From an uncultured Thermodesulfobacterium sp. (GTDB lineage Bacteria; Desulfobacterota; Thermodesulfobacteria; Thermodesulfobacteriales; Thermodesulfobacteriaceae): a stretch of 64,000 bases of DNA. A model generated the notes under the pieces. It was given only the letters and a program-made list of their open reading frames with translations. It made no database searches and was not told the DNA's origin. The DNA lies in assembly GCA_938091335.1 (NCBI GenBank), contig CALLJG010000006.1, forward strand, positions 41,880 through 105,879, given 5' to 3'. Position numbers and translations under genes: made by a program. Below, one piece after another: positions 1 through 7,660 of the stretch; within the stretch, counting starts at the first letter, position 1, and each line of letters opens with the position of its first letter.

Positions 1-330
1 GTGAATATCCAAGAAGAAAGTTTAGAAAATCCTATTACCGCAGACCTTATAAATAAAATATATGAAAAAGCAGCAGCTACCAAATATAAAAATGGTTTAA
101 TTTTTACTATGGAACAGAACGTTTCTACAGATATTATAGGATATCCTCAAGCAGCAGCTGTAATTGAAGGATCAGAGACACATACTTGTACTGCTTTAGT
201 AAAAGTAGATAGTGGTAAAGTTTTACCTATTACTCAAATTGTTATTTATGGATGGTATGATAATGAACTTGGGTCTTTTTCTAATTTGATGGGGGATCTA
301 AGTGTGTTTATTGCAGAAAAAATGATTTAA
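1..330 (+). CDS. gap: Glyceraldehyde-3-phosphate dehydrogenase, C-terminal part (cut by window edge)
   Basis: This is the last 109 residues of a type I glyceraldehyde-3-phosphate dehydrogenase, the glycolytic/gluconeogenic enzyme that interconverts glyceraldehyde-3-phosphate and 1,3-bisphosphoglycerate with NAD. The C-terminal catalytic domain is recognisable by NVSTDIIG (about residue 40), a variant of the family NxSxDxxG stretch, and by the near-terminal WYDNELG box followed by a DL pair. The catalytic cysteine and the Rossmann domain lie outside the window. The GTG at base 1 is only the edge of the open frame, not a start. The end is unusual in having SFSNLM where most members have GYSNRM. 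It is followed after 9 bases by nusB, so the two are probably co-transcribed. Confidence 0.88.
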   Translation: MNIQEESLENPITADLINKIYEKAAATKYKNGLIFTMEQNVSTDIIGYPQAAAVIEGSETHTCTALVKVDSGKVLPITQIVIYGWYDNELGSFSNLMGDLSVFIAEKMI

Positions 331-339
331 AATTTTTTT

Positions 340-771
340 ATGATAAGAAGAAAAGCTAGGGAAATAGCACTTCAAATTCTCTATCAAAAGGAAATAATTA
401 ATCTTCCAGTAAATGAAGCTATCGAAAGTTATAAAAAATATTTTAATATAAAAAATAAGAAAATTTTAAATTTTGTTGAAGAATTAGTAAAAGGGGTCAC
501 AGAAAATATTAAATTTATTGATGAGATAATAATAAAGTATACTCCTTCCTGGCCTTTAGAAAGATTAAATCTTACAGATAAAAATATTCTTAGATTAGCA
601 GTTTATGAAATGTTTTTTAGACCAGATATTCCTGAAATAGTTTCTATAGATGAAGCTATTGAATTGGCTAAAATATATGGTACTGATGATTCTCCTTCCT
701 TTATAAACGGAGTGTTAGATAGTATTTACAAAAAGGAAATAAAAAGTAAATTTAAAGATTTAAAAAAATGA
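340..771 (+). CDS. nusB: Transcription antitermination factor NusB
   Basis: NusB binds boxA RNA with S10 (NusE) and helps RNA polymerase read through rRNA operons. The 143-residue length is normal. The family N-terminus RRKAREIALQILYQ (residues 3-16) and the helical core with LVKGV and LNLTDKNILRLAVYEM (about residues 77-91) are present, as is the terminal FINGVLD signature (about 121-127). It starts 9 bases after gap and its stop overlaps the cmk start (ATGA), so translation is coupled to cmk. No shift or truncation is seen. Confidence 0.93.
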   Translation: MIRRKAREIALQILYQKEIINLPVNEAIESYKKYFNIKNKKILNFVEELVKGVTENIKFIDEIIIKYTPSWPLERLNLTDKNILRLAVYEMFFRPDIPEIVSIDEAIELAKIYGTDDSPSFINGVLDSIYKKEIKSKFKDLKK

Positions 772-1442
772 ATAAAAAAAATTTTATTATTACTATAGAT
801 GGGCCTGCTAGTTCAGGCAAAACTACTGTTGCGAGAATTATTTCACAAAAATTAAATTTTTTATTGTTAGAATCAGGGAATTTGTATAGGGCAGTAACCT
901 ATTTATGGTTAGAATTTCAAAATAAATTTTTAGAAAATTTAGACAATCTAAAAAAATTTTTTGAACAAGAAATAAAGATAGAACTTTTACCTTCTGGAAC
1001 AAATATATATTGGAAAGATAAATTATTAAAGGATGAATTAAGATCTAAAGAAGTAGAAGAAAAAGTTTCAGAAATTTCAGCTATTAAGGAAATAAGAAAT
1101 TTTTTAACTGAATTTATGAGAAGTTTTATTAATAGAAATAATTTAGTTGCTGAAGGAAGAGACATGGGTAATGTGGTTTTTCCTGAAGCAGATTTAAAAA
1201 TTTTTTTAACAGCTAGAGAAGAAATTAGAGCTAAAAGAAGATATAAACAAATAATAGGTAAAGAAAAAAGAAAAAATTTATATAAAGAAGTTTTAGAGAA
1301 CATAAAAGTTAGAGATAGATTAGATAGTGAAAGAGAAATAGCCCCATTAATTATTCCAGAAGGGGCTTATGTGATTGATACTTCCTATTTAACTCCTGAA
1401 GAAGTAGTAGAAAAAATTTTACAAAAAATAAGACAAAGATGA
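768..1442 (+). CDS. cmk: Cytidylate kinase
   Basis: Phosphorylates CMP and dCMP with ATP in the cytoplasm for nucleotide salvage and DNA/RNA precursor supply. The P-loop GPASSGKT is at residues 12-19, followed by the ESGNLYRAV substrate-binding stretch. The EGRDMGNVVFPEADLKIFL block at about 128-147 is the classic Cmk signature, and RDRLDSEREIAPL near residue 180 matches the family lid and nucleoside-binding part. At 224 aa it has normal length. Start overlaps the nusB stop by 4 bases and its own stop overlaps the next gene by ATGA, typical of one translationally coupled operon. Confidence 0.94.
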   Translation: MNKKNFIITIDGPASSGKTTVARIISQKLNFLLLESGNLYRAVTYLWLEFQNKFLENLDNLKKFFEQEIKIELLPSGTNIYWKDKLLKDELRSKEVEEKVSEISAIKEIRNFLTEFMRSFINRNNLVAEGRDMGNVVFPEADLKIFLTAREEIRAKRRYKQIIGKEKRKNLYKEVLENIKVRDRLDSEREIAPLIIPEGAYVIDTSYLTPEEVVEKILQKIRQR

Positions 1443-1765
1443 GAAAAAAGCCAAAAAAAATTATTTTAGAGGAATTTATTAAAAAAGAAAAAGCTAAAGC
1501 CAAAAAACTCAAAAATACTAGATGGTGGAAAAGACAATTAGAGAGAGGTATATGTTATTATTGTAAAAGAAAAACAAATCCAAAAGAGCTTACCATGGAT
1601 CATAAGATACCTTTATCACGAGGTGGAACTTCAGATAAGATTAATATTGTTCCAGCTTGCAAAGAATGTAATAATAAAAAAAAATATTTACTTCCTTGGG
1701 AATGGGAGAGATATTTAAAAAACTTTAAAGGAGAAAAAACAGAGGGAGAAGAATGTGTGGGATAA
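1439..1765 (+). CDS. Small HNH endonuclease
   Basis: A 108-residue protein with a very basic N-terminal third (residues 1-36) and an HNH metal-finger nuclease domain. CxxC pairs at Cys39/Cys42 and Cys74/Cys77 would hold the structural zinc, Asp54-His55 is the catalytic DH pair, and Asn69 is the central N of HNH. The domain resembles McrA-type HNH proteins in bacterial housekeeping operons. Its substrate is unknown. It overlaps cmk by 4 bases and glmS by 13 bases, so it is embedded in the operon rather than being a mobile intron or homing element. Restriction, repair or RNA processing cannot be told apart from sequence. Confidence 0.82.
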   Translation: MRKKPKKIILEEFIKKEKAKAKKLKNTRWWKRQLERGICYYCKRKTNPKELTMDHKIPLSRGGTSDKINIVPACKECNNKKKYLLPWEWERYLKNFKGEKTEGEECVG

Positions 1766-3594
1766 TAGGTTATATCGGAGGAAGACAAATTATTCCAGTA
1801 CTTTTAGAAGGATTGAGAAGATTAGAATACAGAGGCTATGATTCTGCTGGAATGGTATTTTTGGAAAATGAAGAAATAAAAGTAATTAAAGTAAAAGGAA
1901 GTGTGTTTAATTTAGAAGAGAAGGTATATACTGAGCTTCCATATAATTCTAAGGCTCCCGGACTTGGACATACTAGATGGGCTACCCACGGAGAACCCTC
2001 TGAAAATAACGCTCATCCTCACCTAGATTGTGAAGGAAATCTTGCTTTGGTTCACAATGGTATTATTGAAAACTATTATGAATTAAAAGAATCTCTTATA
2101 AAAAGAGGGCACAATTTTATATCTGCTACTGATACAGAGGTAATAGTTCATCTTATAGAAGATTATGTAAGACAAGGTTTAAATTTAAAAACAGCTTTTA
2201 TGAAGAGTGTTAAGAAAATTAGAGGCTCTTTTGCTATAGCTCTTATTTCCAAAAAAGATCCTCAATTTATAATGGTTGCAAGAGAGAAAAGTCCATTAAT
2301 TATTGGTTTAGGAGAAGGTGAAAATTTTATAGCTTCAGATATTCCTGCCATTCTTCCTTTTACTAAAAAAGTTTTGTTTTTAGACGATGGAGAGATAGCT
2401 ATTTTATATAAAGATAGAGTGGAACTTTTTAATTTTGAAGGGGAAAAAATAAGAAAAAATCCTGTTTGTATTTCTTGGGATCTTGCTTTAGCAGAAAAAG
2501 GAGGATTTCCTCATTTTATGCTAAAAGAGATTTATGATCAACCAGAAGCTGTTAAACATACATTATTAGGAAGATTAGATTTGGATTCAGGAGAAATAAA
2601 TTTTTCAAAAGAAGGTTTAACACAAGCCTTTTTAAAAGATATTGAAAAAATTTTTATTGTAGCTTGTGGTACTTCTTATCATGCTGGATTAGTAGGAAAA
2701 TATTTAATAGAAAGACATTTAAAAATTCCTGTTGAAGTTGATCTGGCTTCAGAATTTCGTTATAGATTTCCCTTAATTGATTCTAAAACTTTATTTATAG
2801 CTATTTCCCAATCAGGAGAGACAGCAGATACTTTAGCAGGTTTAAGATTAGCTAAACAAGCAGGAGCCAGGATTTTATCCATTTGTAATGTTTTAGGAAG
2901 TACTATAACTAGAGAAAGTGATCTTGTCCTTTATACTCAAGCAGGTCCTGAAATTAGTGTAGCATCAACCAAAGCTTTTGTTACTCAAGTGTTAATTTTT
3001 ATTCTTTTAGTTTTATACATAAAAAAAATGTTTTATGGAGAAAGTAAAAAAGATATGATATTAACTTTAATAAAACTACCCTCACTTCTTAAAAATTTTA
3101 CGGAAAAAGTACATTTTGAGATAAAAAAATTAGCTGAAAGATGGTATCGTATCGAAAACTGTTTATTTTTGGGAAGAAATATTTTATATCCTATTGCGAT
3201 GGAAGGAGCTTTAAAACTAAAAGAAATTGCTTATATTCACGCAGAAGGATATGCAGCAGGAGAAATGAAGCATGGCCCCATAGCTTTAATAGGAGAAAAT
3301 TTTCCAACTGTAGTTCTTTCTGCTAAAGAAACTGGTATAGTTTATGAGAAAACCCTTTCAAATGCTGAAGAAGTAAAGTCCCGCAGAAGTCCTATTATTG
3401 CAATAATTTCAGAAAATTCTGAAGAATTTAAAAAAATTGCCGAAAGTTATATAGAAGTTCCCTCAACTCATTATGAGCTTTTACCTATTTTATATGTGAT
3501 ACCTTTACAGCTTTTTGCATATGAAATGGCTACTTTAAGAGGTTGTGATGTAGATAAACCTCGTAATCTTGCGAAAAGCGTGACAGTAGAATAA
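1753..3594 (+). CDS. glmS: Glutamine--fructose-6-phosphate aminotransferase (isomerizing)
   Basis: Makes glucosamine-6-phosphate from fructose-6-phosphate and glutamine, the first committed step to UDP-GlcNAc. After removal of Met1 the N-terminal Cys of MCGIIGYIG is the Ntn glutaminase nucleophile. HTRWATHG (about 73-80) and HNGIIENY (about 99-106) belong to the glutamine pocket. Two SIS domains follow; SQSGETADT (near 355) and the terminal DKPRNLAKSVTVE are family hallmarks. The 613-aa length is normal. The start overlaps the HNH gene by 13 bases with GGGAGAAG upstream as ribosome-binding site. No glmS ribozyme is possible, since there is no leader. GlmM, a later step, is encoded at 12471-13823. 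Confidence 0.96.
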   Translation: MCGIIGYIGGRQIIPVLLEGLRRLEYRGYDSAGMVFLENEEIKVIKVKGSVFNLEEKVYTELPYNSKAPGLGHTRWATHGEPSENNAHPHLDCEGNLALVHNGIIENYYELKESLIKRGHNFISATDTEVIVHLIEDYVRQGLNLKTAFMKSVKKIRGSFAIALISKKDPQFIMVAREKSPLIIGLGEGENFIASDIPAILPFTKKVLFLDDGEIAILYKDRVELFNFEGEKIRKNPVCISWDLALAEKGGFPHFMLKEIYDQPEAVKHTLLGRLDLDSGEINFSKEGLTQAFLKDIEKIFIVACGTSYHAGLVGKYLIERHLKIPVEVDLASEFRYRFPLIDSKTLFIAISQSGETADTLAGLRLAKQAGARILSICNVLGSTITRESDLVLYTQAGPEISVASTKAFVTQVLIFILLVLYIKKMFYGESKKDMILTLIKLPSLLKNFTEKVHFEIKKLAERWYRIENCLFLGRNILYPIAMEGALKLKEIAYIHAEGYAAGEMKHGPIALIGENFPTVVLSAKETGIVYEKTLSNAEEVKSRRSPIIAIISENSEEFKKIAESYIEVPSTHYELLPILYVIPLQLFAYEMATLRGCDVDKPRNLAKSVTVE

Positions 3595-3605
3595 GGAGGT
3601 AACAA

Positions 3606-3809
3606 ATGGAGTGTAAGAAGGATGAAAATTTGAAAAAGTGTAATTGTACCTATGAACCCTGCCCTAAAAAAGGACTTTGCTGTGAATGTCTCCGATATCA
3701 TTTAAAAATGAGACAATTGCCTGGTTGTTGTTTTTCTGATGAGTACGAAAAAACTTATGACAGAAGTTTTGAGTTTTTTGCCAAATTGGTAATTCAAGGA
3801 AAAATATAA
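3606..3809 (+). CDS. Cysteine-rich small protein, DUF6485-like
   Basis: A 67-residue protein with nine cysteines packed into residues 3-42 (C3, C12, C14, C19, C25, C26, C28, C41, C42), an arrangement that suggests a bound zinc or iron-sulfur centre. It resembles a family of small Cys-rich proteins of anaerobes annotated as DUF6485; this naming rests on my memory of the N-terminal MECK..N...CNCTYEPC pattern. AAGGAGGT sits just ahead of the ATG. It lies 11 bases after glmS and one base before rsfS, so it is co-transcribed with both. No enzymatic function can be assigned; the tail after residue 45 carries no motif. Confidence 0.75.
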   Translation: MECKKDENLKKCNCTYEPCPKKGLCCECLRYHLKMRQLPGCCFSDEYEKTYDRSFEFFAKLVIQGKI

Positions 3810-3810
3810 A

Positions 3811-4179
3811 ATGGAAAATATTGAGTTAGCTGAAAAAATTATTACTTATTTAACTGATAAAAAAGCTGAAAATATAATTCTTATAGATATAAGAAAAAAA
3901 GTAGATTATGCTGATTTTTTAATAATTTGTAGTGCACACTCTACTAAACATACTCAAGGGCTTAGTGAATTTGTAATATATGAAATGGAAAAATTAGGTA
4001 TTAAGCCAATAGGGATAGAAGGTATAGAATTAGGACAATGGATTATAATTGATTACGACACAGTAATAGTACACATTTTTTACGAACCTATTAGAAAAAT
4101 CTATGCTCTGGAAGAATTATGGGGAGATTTTCCTTCTTTAAAGAAACTTCATTTGGAATCTTTCCATTTTCAAGAATAA
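3811..4179 (+). CDS. rsfS: Ribosomal silencing factor RsfS
   Basis: RsfS (Iojap family) binds uL14 on the 50S subunit and blocks joining with the 30S under starvation. The 122-aa protein carries the family features: DIRKKVDYADFLIICSAHSTKH (about 26-47) and the Iojap core with WIIIDYDTVIVHIFYEPIRKIYALEELWGD (about 73-102). The stop is 1 base after the preceding DUF6485-like gene's reading frame ended, consistent with one transcript. The last 89 bp, coding for the ordinary C-terminal tail after the LWGD box, overlap antisense with the 3' end of hflX. Confidence 0.92.
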   Translation: MENIELAEKIITYLTDKKAENIILIDIRKKVDYADFLIICSAHSTKHTQGLSEFVIYEMEKLGIKPIGIEGIELGQWIIIDYDTVIVHIFYEPIRKIYALEELWGDFPSLKKLHLESFHFQE

Positions 4180-5863
4180 TAAGTTTTTTTTCTATTGTCT
4201 CTATTAATAAGTCAATATTTGTTCCTATTTTAGCTGAAATAGCAATAGCATTATATTTTAAAAGAACATTTTTAAGCCAATTTTCCGAATAATTTTCCTT
4301 TTTTTGTAAAAGGTCTATTTTATTAAATGCTATAATTTTGGGAATCTTTATAAGTTCCATTTCTTCTAATATTTTTTCAACGGTCTCAATATGGGTTTCA
4401 AAATCAGGATGAGAAATATCAACTAAATGTAAAAAAATGTCAGCAGAATGAAGTTCTTCCAAAGTAGCTTTAAATGCTTTTTTAAGATCTTCCGGAAGAT
4501 TTCTTATAAATCCTACCGTATCAGAAAGAAGAAATACCTTATTATTTTTGGTTTTAATAACTTTAGTCACAGGATCTAAAGTAGCAAAAAGTTTATCTTC
4601 AACTAAATAATTGGTTTTAGCTAAAGTATTAAGTAAAGTAGTTTTACCTGCATTTGTATATCCTATTAAAGAGACAACTTTAAGATTGAGTTTTTTTCTT
4701 CTTTTTCTTCTAAGTTCTCTTTCTTGAGAAATTTTTTCTAATTCTTTTTCAAGTTTTGCTATCCTTTCTTTTATTCTTCTTCTATCAATTTCAAGTTTGG
4801 TTTCTCCTGGACCTCTTCCTCCTATTCCACCTGTTAATCGGGAGAAAGCATCATCTTTAGCTCTTAACCTAGGAAGAGTATATTTTAATTGAGCAATTTC
4901 TACTTGAATTTTTCCCTCTTTTGAGCACGCCCTTTGAGCAAAAATATCAAGAATTAACTGAGTTCTATCAATCACACGTAAGTCTGTAATTTCAGTCAAT
5001 GCTCTTACTTGAGATGGAGTAAGTTCGTTTTCAAATATAAGTAAGTTTGCTCCAGTTCTCATAGCTGTAACCATAACTTCTACTAATTTACCCTTTCCTA
5101 TTACATACTTAGGATCAAGAGAGGTTCTTTTTTGTATTATTTCTCCTACTACATTCACACCTGCTGTTCTTGCTAATTCCTTGAGTTCTTCTATCCTTTC
5201 CTCTAAAAAGGATTCATGAAGTTCTTTAACGAAAATTAAAAGAGCTCTATCTTTATTCTCATCAATTTCTTTAAGAGGTTTTACTCTATCCAATTCATTT
5301 TCTAAATTTTTAATAAGTTCTAAAAAATTTTCTCTAAGTTCCCATACATAACAAGGTTTATAAAAATAAAATAAACCTTCTTGGTCCTTTAAAAAAGAAG
5401 ATTTAAAAAATTCTGGATTAGGTAAAATATGAGCAATATAAATTTTCCCAGGTTCACCATTAGGTTTAGTCTCTAAAGCACCAATTAAATCAAGTCTTAA
5501 TAAAGCTAAATCTAAAAGATCATCTTGATCAAGGCCTATTTCTATATTTTTATTTAAATCCTTAATAAGATGAGTATGAATAAATCTTAATCCTTTTAAT
5601 CTTGCAATATGATCGCGATAGCCTTTTAATTCTGGAATTTCAATTCTATTGAAAGTTCCTACTATTACATAATCTATTTCTCCTTTTCTATTTATTAGAA
5701 TCCCTATTTGTCTATTTAGTTCAAAAGAGATTTGTGAGATTTCTTTTGCTAATTCATAAGTAATAATAAAAGAAGGAGGAATTTTTTTTCTATATAAACG
5801 TTCTAACTTTCTAAATTCACTTGGTTTTAAACCTATTGTATTTCCAAAAACAATATGACCCAT
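4091..5863 (-). CDS. hflX: Ribosome-associated GTPase HflX
   Basis: HflX binds the 50S subunit and splits stalled or heat-damaged ribosomes, using GTP. At 590 aa it is longer than E. coli HflX (about 430 aa) because of an N-terminal extension of about 200 residues, as in deltaproteobacterial members. The HflX-specific domain ends with the glycine-rich GGIGGRGPGETKLEIDRRR (about 343-361), then a helical arm and the G domain: GYTNAGKT (G1, about 401-408), DTVGF (G3) and NKIDL (G4). A GGAGGT ribosome-binding site precedes the ATG. The 3' end overlaps rsfS by 89 bp on the other strand. Confidence 0.93.
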   Translation of the reverse strand: MGHIVFGNTIGLKPSEFRKLERLYRKKIPPSFIITYELAKEISQISFELNRQIGILINRKGEIDYVIVGTFNRIEIPELKGYRDHIARLKGLRFIHTHLIKDLNKNIEIGLDQDDLLDLALLRLDLIGALETKPNGEPGKIYIAHILPNPEFFKSSFLKDQEGLFYFYKPCYVWELRENFLELIKNLENELDRVKPLKEIDENKDRALLIFVKELHESFLEERIEELKELARTAGVNVVGEIIQKRTSLDPKYVIGKGKLVEVMVTAMRTGANLLIFENELTPSQVRALTEITDLRVIDRTQLILDIFAQRACSKEGKIQVEIAQLKYTLPRLRAKDDAFSRLTGGIGGRGPGETKLEIDRRRIKERIAKLEKELEKISQERELRRKRRKKLNLKVVSLIGYTNAGKTTLLNTLAKTNYLVEDKLFATLDPVTKVIKTKNNKVFLLSDTVGFIRNLPEDLKKAFKATLEELHSADIFLHLVDISHPDFETHIETVEKILEEMELIKIPKIIAFNKIDLLQKKENYSENWLKNVLLKYNAIAISAKIGTNIDLLIETIEKKLIILENGKIPNEVSLKKENLPIILPEHRFF

Positions 5864-5895
5864 TTACCTCCAAATTTAAAGATTTCTAATAATTA

Positions 5896-5923
5896 AATAT
5901 AAAGGAAAAATTTTTAATTACAA
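5896..5923 (-). promoter_or_regulatory. Candidate sigma-70 promoter of hflX
   Basis: On the minus strand TTGTAA (5918-5923) and TATATT (5896-5901) are 16 bp apart, giving a transcript start about 25 nt before the hflX ATG with its GGAGGT in the leader. The base composition here is so AT-rich that such matches arise by chance; position is the main support. Confidence 0.35.
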
Positions 5924-5941
5924 GTTTTTATAGAAGAATAA

Positions 5942-6466
5942 TTAAGAGATTAATTTTTCTATAAGTAAAAATAAAGCTACTCCAAAAGCGACTGCAGCAT
6001 TAAGAGATTCTTTCTCTCCAAAAAGAGGTATTTCTAAAATTAAATCAGCTTTTGGAAAAACGTTATTCTCTATTCCTGTAACTTCATTACCTATTACCAA
6101 AGCTAAAGGGAAATCATTAGGCACAATTTGGTAAATAGGGACACTATCTTTGGTTATTTCCAATATGGCAATTTTAAATCCCCTATTTTTAAAAGTTTCG
6201 ATAGCCTGGAGAGTATTGGGAAAGTAACTCCAAGGTACTAAATTGGTAGTCCCAAGCGCAGTCTTTTCTATTTTAGGATTGGGAGGATGAGGGGTTATTC
6301 CACATAAGATAAGCTCAGAAATATATGCACATTCAGCAGTTCTAAACATAGAACCCACATTATAAGCACTTCTTATATTATCTAAAATAGCTACAATAGG
6401 AAATCTTTTATTTGGACGATTTTTTCTCCACTTTTTTAATATTTCTTCTCCTTCCAATTTGACCAT
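5942..6466 (-). CDS. TrmH/SpoU-family RNA 2'-O-methyltransferase
   Basis: A 174-residue SPOUT-class methyltransferase that would transfer methyl from SAM to a ribose 2'-OH of tRNA or rRNA. Motif 1 is NIRSAYNVGSMFRTAEC (about 30-46, with the catalytic Asn/Arg), motif 2 LVIGNEVTGI (about 120-129) and motif 3 EIPLFGEKESLNAAVAFGVALF (about 141-162), which forms the trefoil knot. There is no N-terminal RNA-binding L30-like domain, so it is the minimal form, and the exact target cannot be read from sequence. Transcribed toward hflX with a 78-bp gap; its start is 33 bp from the divergent sfsA-fusion gene. Confidence 0.87.
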   Translation of the reverse strand: MVKLEGEEILKKWRKNRPNKRFPIVAILDNIRSAYNVGSMFRTAECAYISELILCGITPHPPNPKIEKTALGTTNLVPWSYFPNTLQAIETFKNRGFKIAILEITKDSVPIYQIVPNDFPLALVIGNEVTGIENNVFPKADLILEIPLFGEKESLNAAVAFGVALFLLIEKLIS

Positions 6467-6473
6467 ATTAATT

Positions 6474-6499
6474 TTATAATTTTAGCTTATAATTTTAGC
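6474..6499 (+). repeat. Perfect 13-bp tandem repeat holding two TATAAT boxes
   Basis: TTATAATTTTAGC occurs twice head to tail (6474-6486, 6487-6499) and fills most of the 33 bp between the divergent starts at 6466 and 6500. Each copy carries a perfect TATAAT (6475-6480, 6488-6493). The second box would place transcription start at or next to the A of the ATG at 6500, a leaderless mRNA; no Shine-Dalgarno sequence is present. No convincing -35 box is at standard spacing. Confidence 0.6.
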
Positions 6500-7660
6500 A
6501 TGCTAGATTATCCTTTCAAATTTCCTAAAATAGAAGGCACTTTTTTAAAAAGAATAAATAGATTTATAGCAGAAGTAAAGGTTGGTAAAAAAATTTCTTT
6601 GGCATATCTTCCTAATCCGGGTAGATTGTGGGAACTTCTATATAGAGAAACTCCGATTCTTTTGGTAAAAAATCCCAAACCTAATACACTTCCTTATATT
6701 ATTTTAGCATGTAAGAAAAATTTTAACTATATTTTGTTACATACTCACTTAACTAATAAGATAATTAAAAAATTAATAGAAGAGGAAAAGTTAAAATTTT
6801 GGAAAGATTGGAAAATTTTAAAAGATGAGCCAAAATTTGAAAATGTTAGATTTGATTTATTGCTTGAAAATAATAAAACTTTTGAAAAAATGGTTCTAGA
6901 AATAAAAACTTGTACTCTTTTTGGGAAAAAAATAGCTATGTTTCCTGATTCAGAAACTAAAAGAGGAACAAAACATATAATAGAGTTAATCAAGATTCAA
7001 GAGCAAAGATTAAAAAGTGGGCTGCTATTTGTAATAATGAATCCTAATATAAAATATTTCCTTCCTGCTTATCATATAGATTATAAATTTTCTAAAACTT
7101 TATTAGAGGCAAAAAATAGATTAGAAATAAGAGCTATAGCTATAAAATGGGATGAAGAATTTATGTATGTAAAAAAAATAAAAAACCTTATCATCCCTTT
7201 TGAATTTTTAAATAAAATAGAAGATAAAGGCATCTACCTTTTATTTTTTAAAATCGGGAATGAAGAAAAGATAAAAATAGGTGGATTGGGAGAGCATATC
7301 TTTAAAAAGGGCTATTATATATATATAGGATCAGCAACTAACAATCTAACTAAGAGAATTCAAAGACATCTAAAAAAAAATAAAAAACTTAGATGGCATA
7401 TAGATTATTTACTTTTAATAGCTCAAAATTTGAAAGTTATCCCTATAAGAACCTTTTTTAAATGGGAATGTGAAGTTGCAGAAAAATTGAGTTTCATTTC
7501 AGATGAAATCATTTCTGATTTTGGAGCATCAGATTGTAAATGTGATTCTCATCTCTTTTATTTTCTTCAAAATCCTTTAGAAAGAGAGGAATTTCAAAAA
7601 TTAGTTTTAGAATACCAAATAAATAAATTAGAATCAGAATTAGAAGATGTTTTTACCTAA
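6500..7660 (+). CDS. SfsA nuclease domain fused to a C-terminal GIY-YIG (DUF123) domain
   Basis: Residues 1 to about 235 match SfsA (sugar fermentation stimulation protein), a family with an N-terminal OB-like DNA-binding part and a PD-(D/E)xK-like nuclease core. AYLPNPGRLWELL (about 34-46) is the SfsA signature, and EIKTCTLFGKKIAMFPD followed by RGTKHI (about 133-157) is the catalytic part, with E and K of the ExK pair. After a linker, residues about 243-370 form a DUF123-type GIY-YIG domain: GIYLLFF, then GYYIYIGSATNNLTKRIQRH, then a downstream WHIDYL and Cys-rich FGASDCKCDSHLF. Both halves are normally separate proteins. It starts leaderless beside a tandem repeat and overlaps the next gene by 14 bp. 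Confidence 0.85.
   Translation: MLDYPFKFPKIEGTFLKRINRFIAEVKVGKKISLAYLPNPGRLWELLYRETPILLVKNPKPNTLPYIILACKKNFNYILLHTHLTNKIIKKLIEEEKLKFWKDWKILKDEPKFENVRFDLLLENNKTFEKMVLEIKTCTLFGKKIAMFPDSETKRGTKHIIELIKIQEQRLKSGLLFVIMNPNIKYFLPAYHIDYKFSKTLLEAKNRLEIRAIAIKWDEEFMYVKKIKNLIIPFEFLNKIEDKGIYLLFFKIGNEEKIKIGGLGEHIFKKGYYIYIGSATNNLTKRIQRHLKKNKKLRWHIDYLLLIAQNLKVIPIRTFFKWECEVAEKLSFISDEIISDFGASDCKCDSHLFYFLQNPLEREEFQKLVLEYQINKLESELEDVFT

Noticed and set aside
1..3. GTG as a start codon for the first ORF
   Set aside because: The protein is the C-terminal part of GAPDH; the frame simply enters from the left edge.
917..1303. 128-aa ORF on the minus strand
   Set aside because: It is the antisense shadow of cmk, with no family features; AT-rich codons make such frames common here.
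1743..1752. glmS ribozyme
   Set aside because: glmS starts inside the upstream gene, so there is no leader space.
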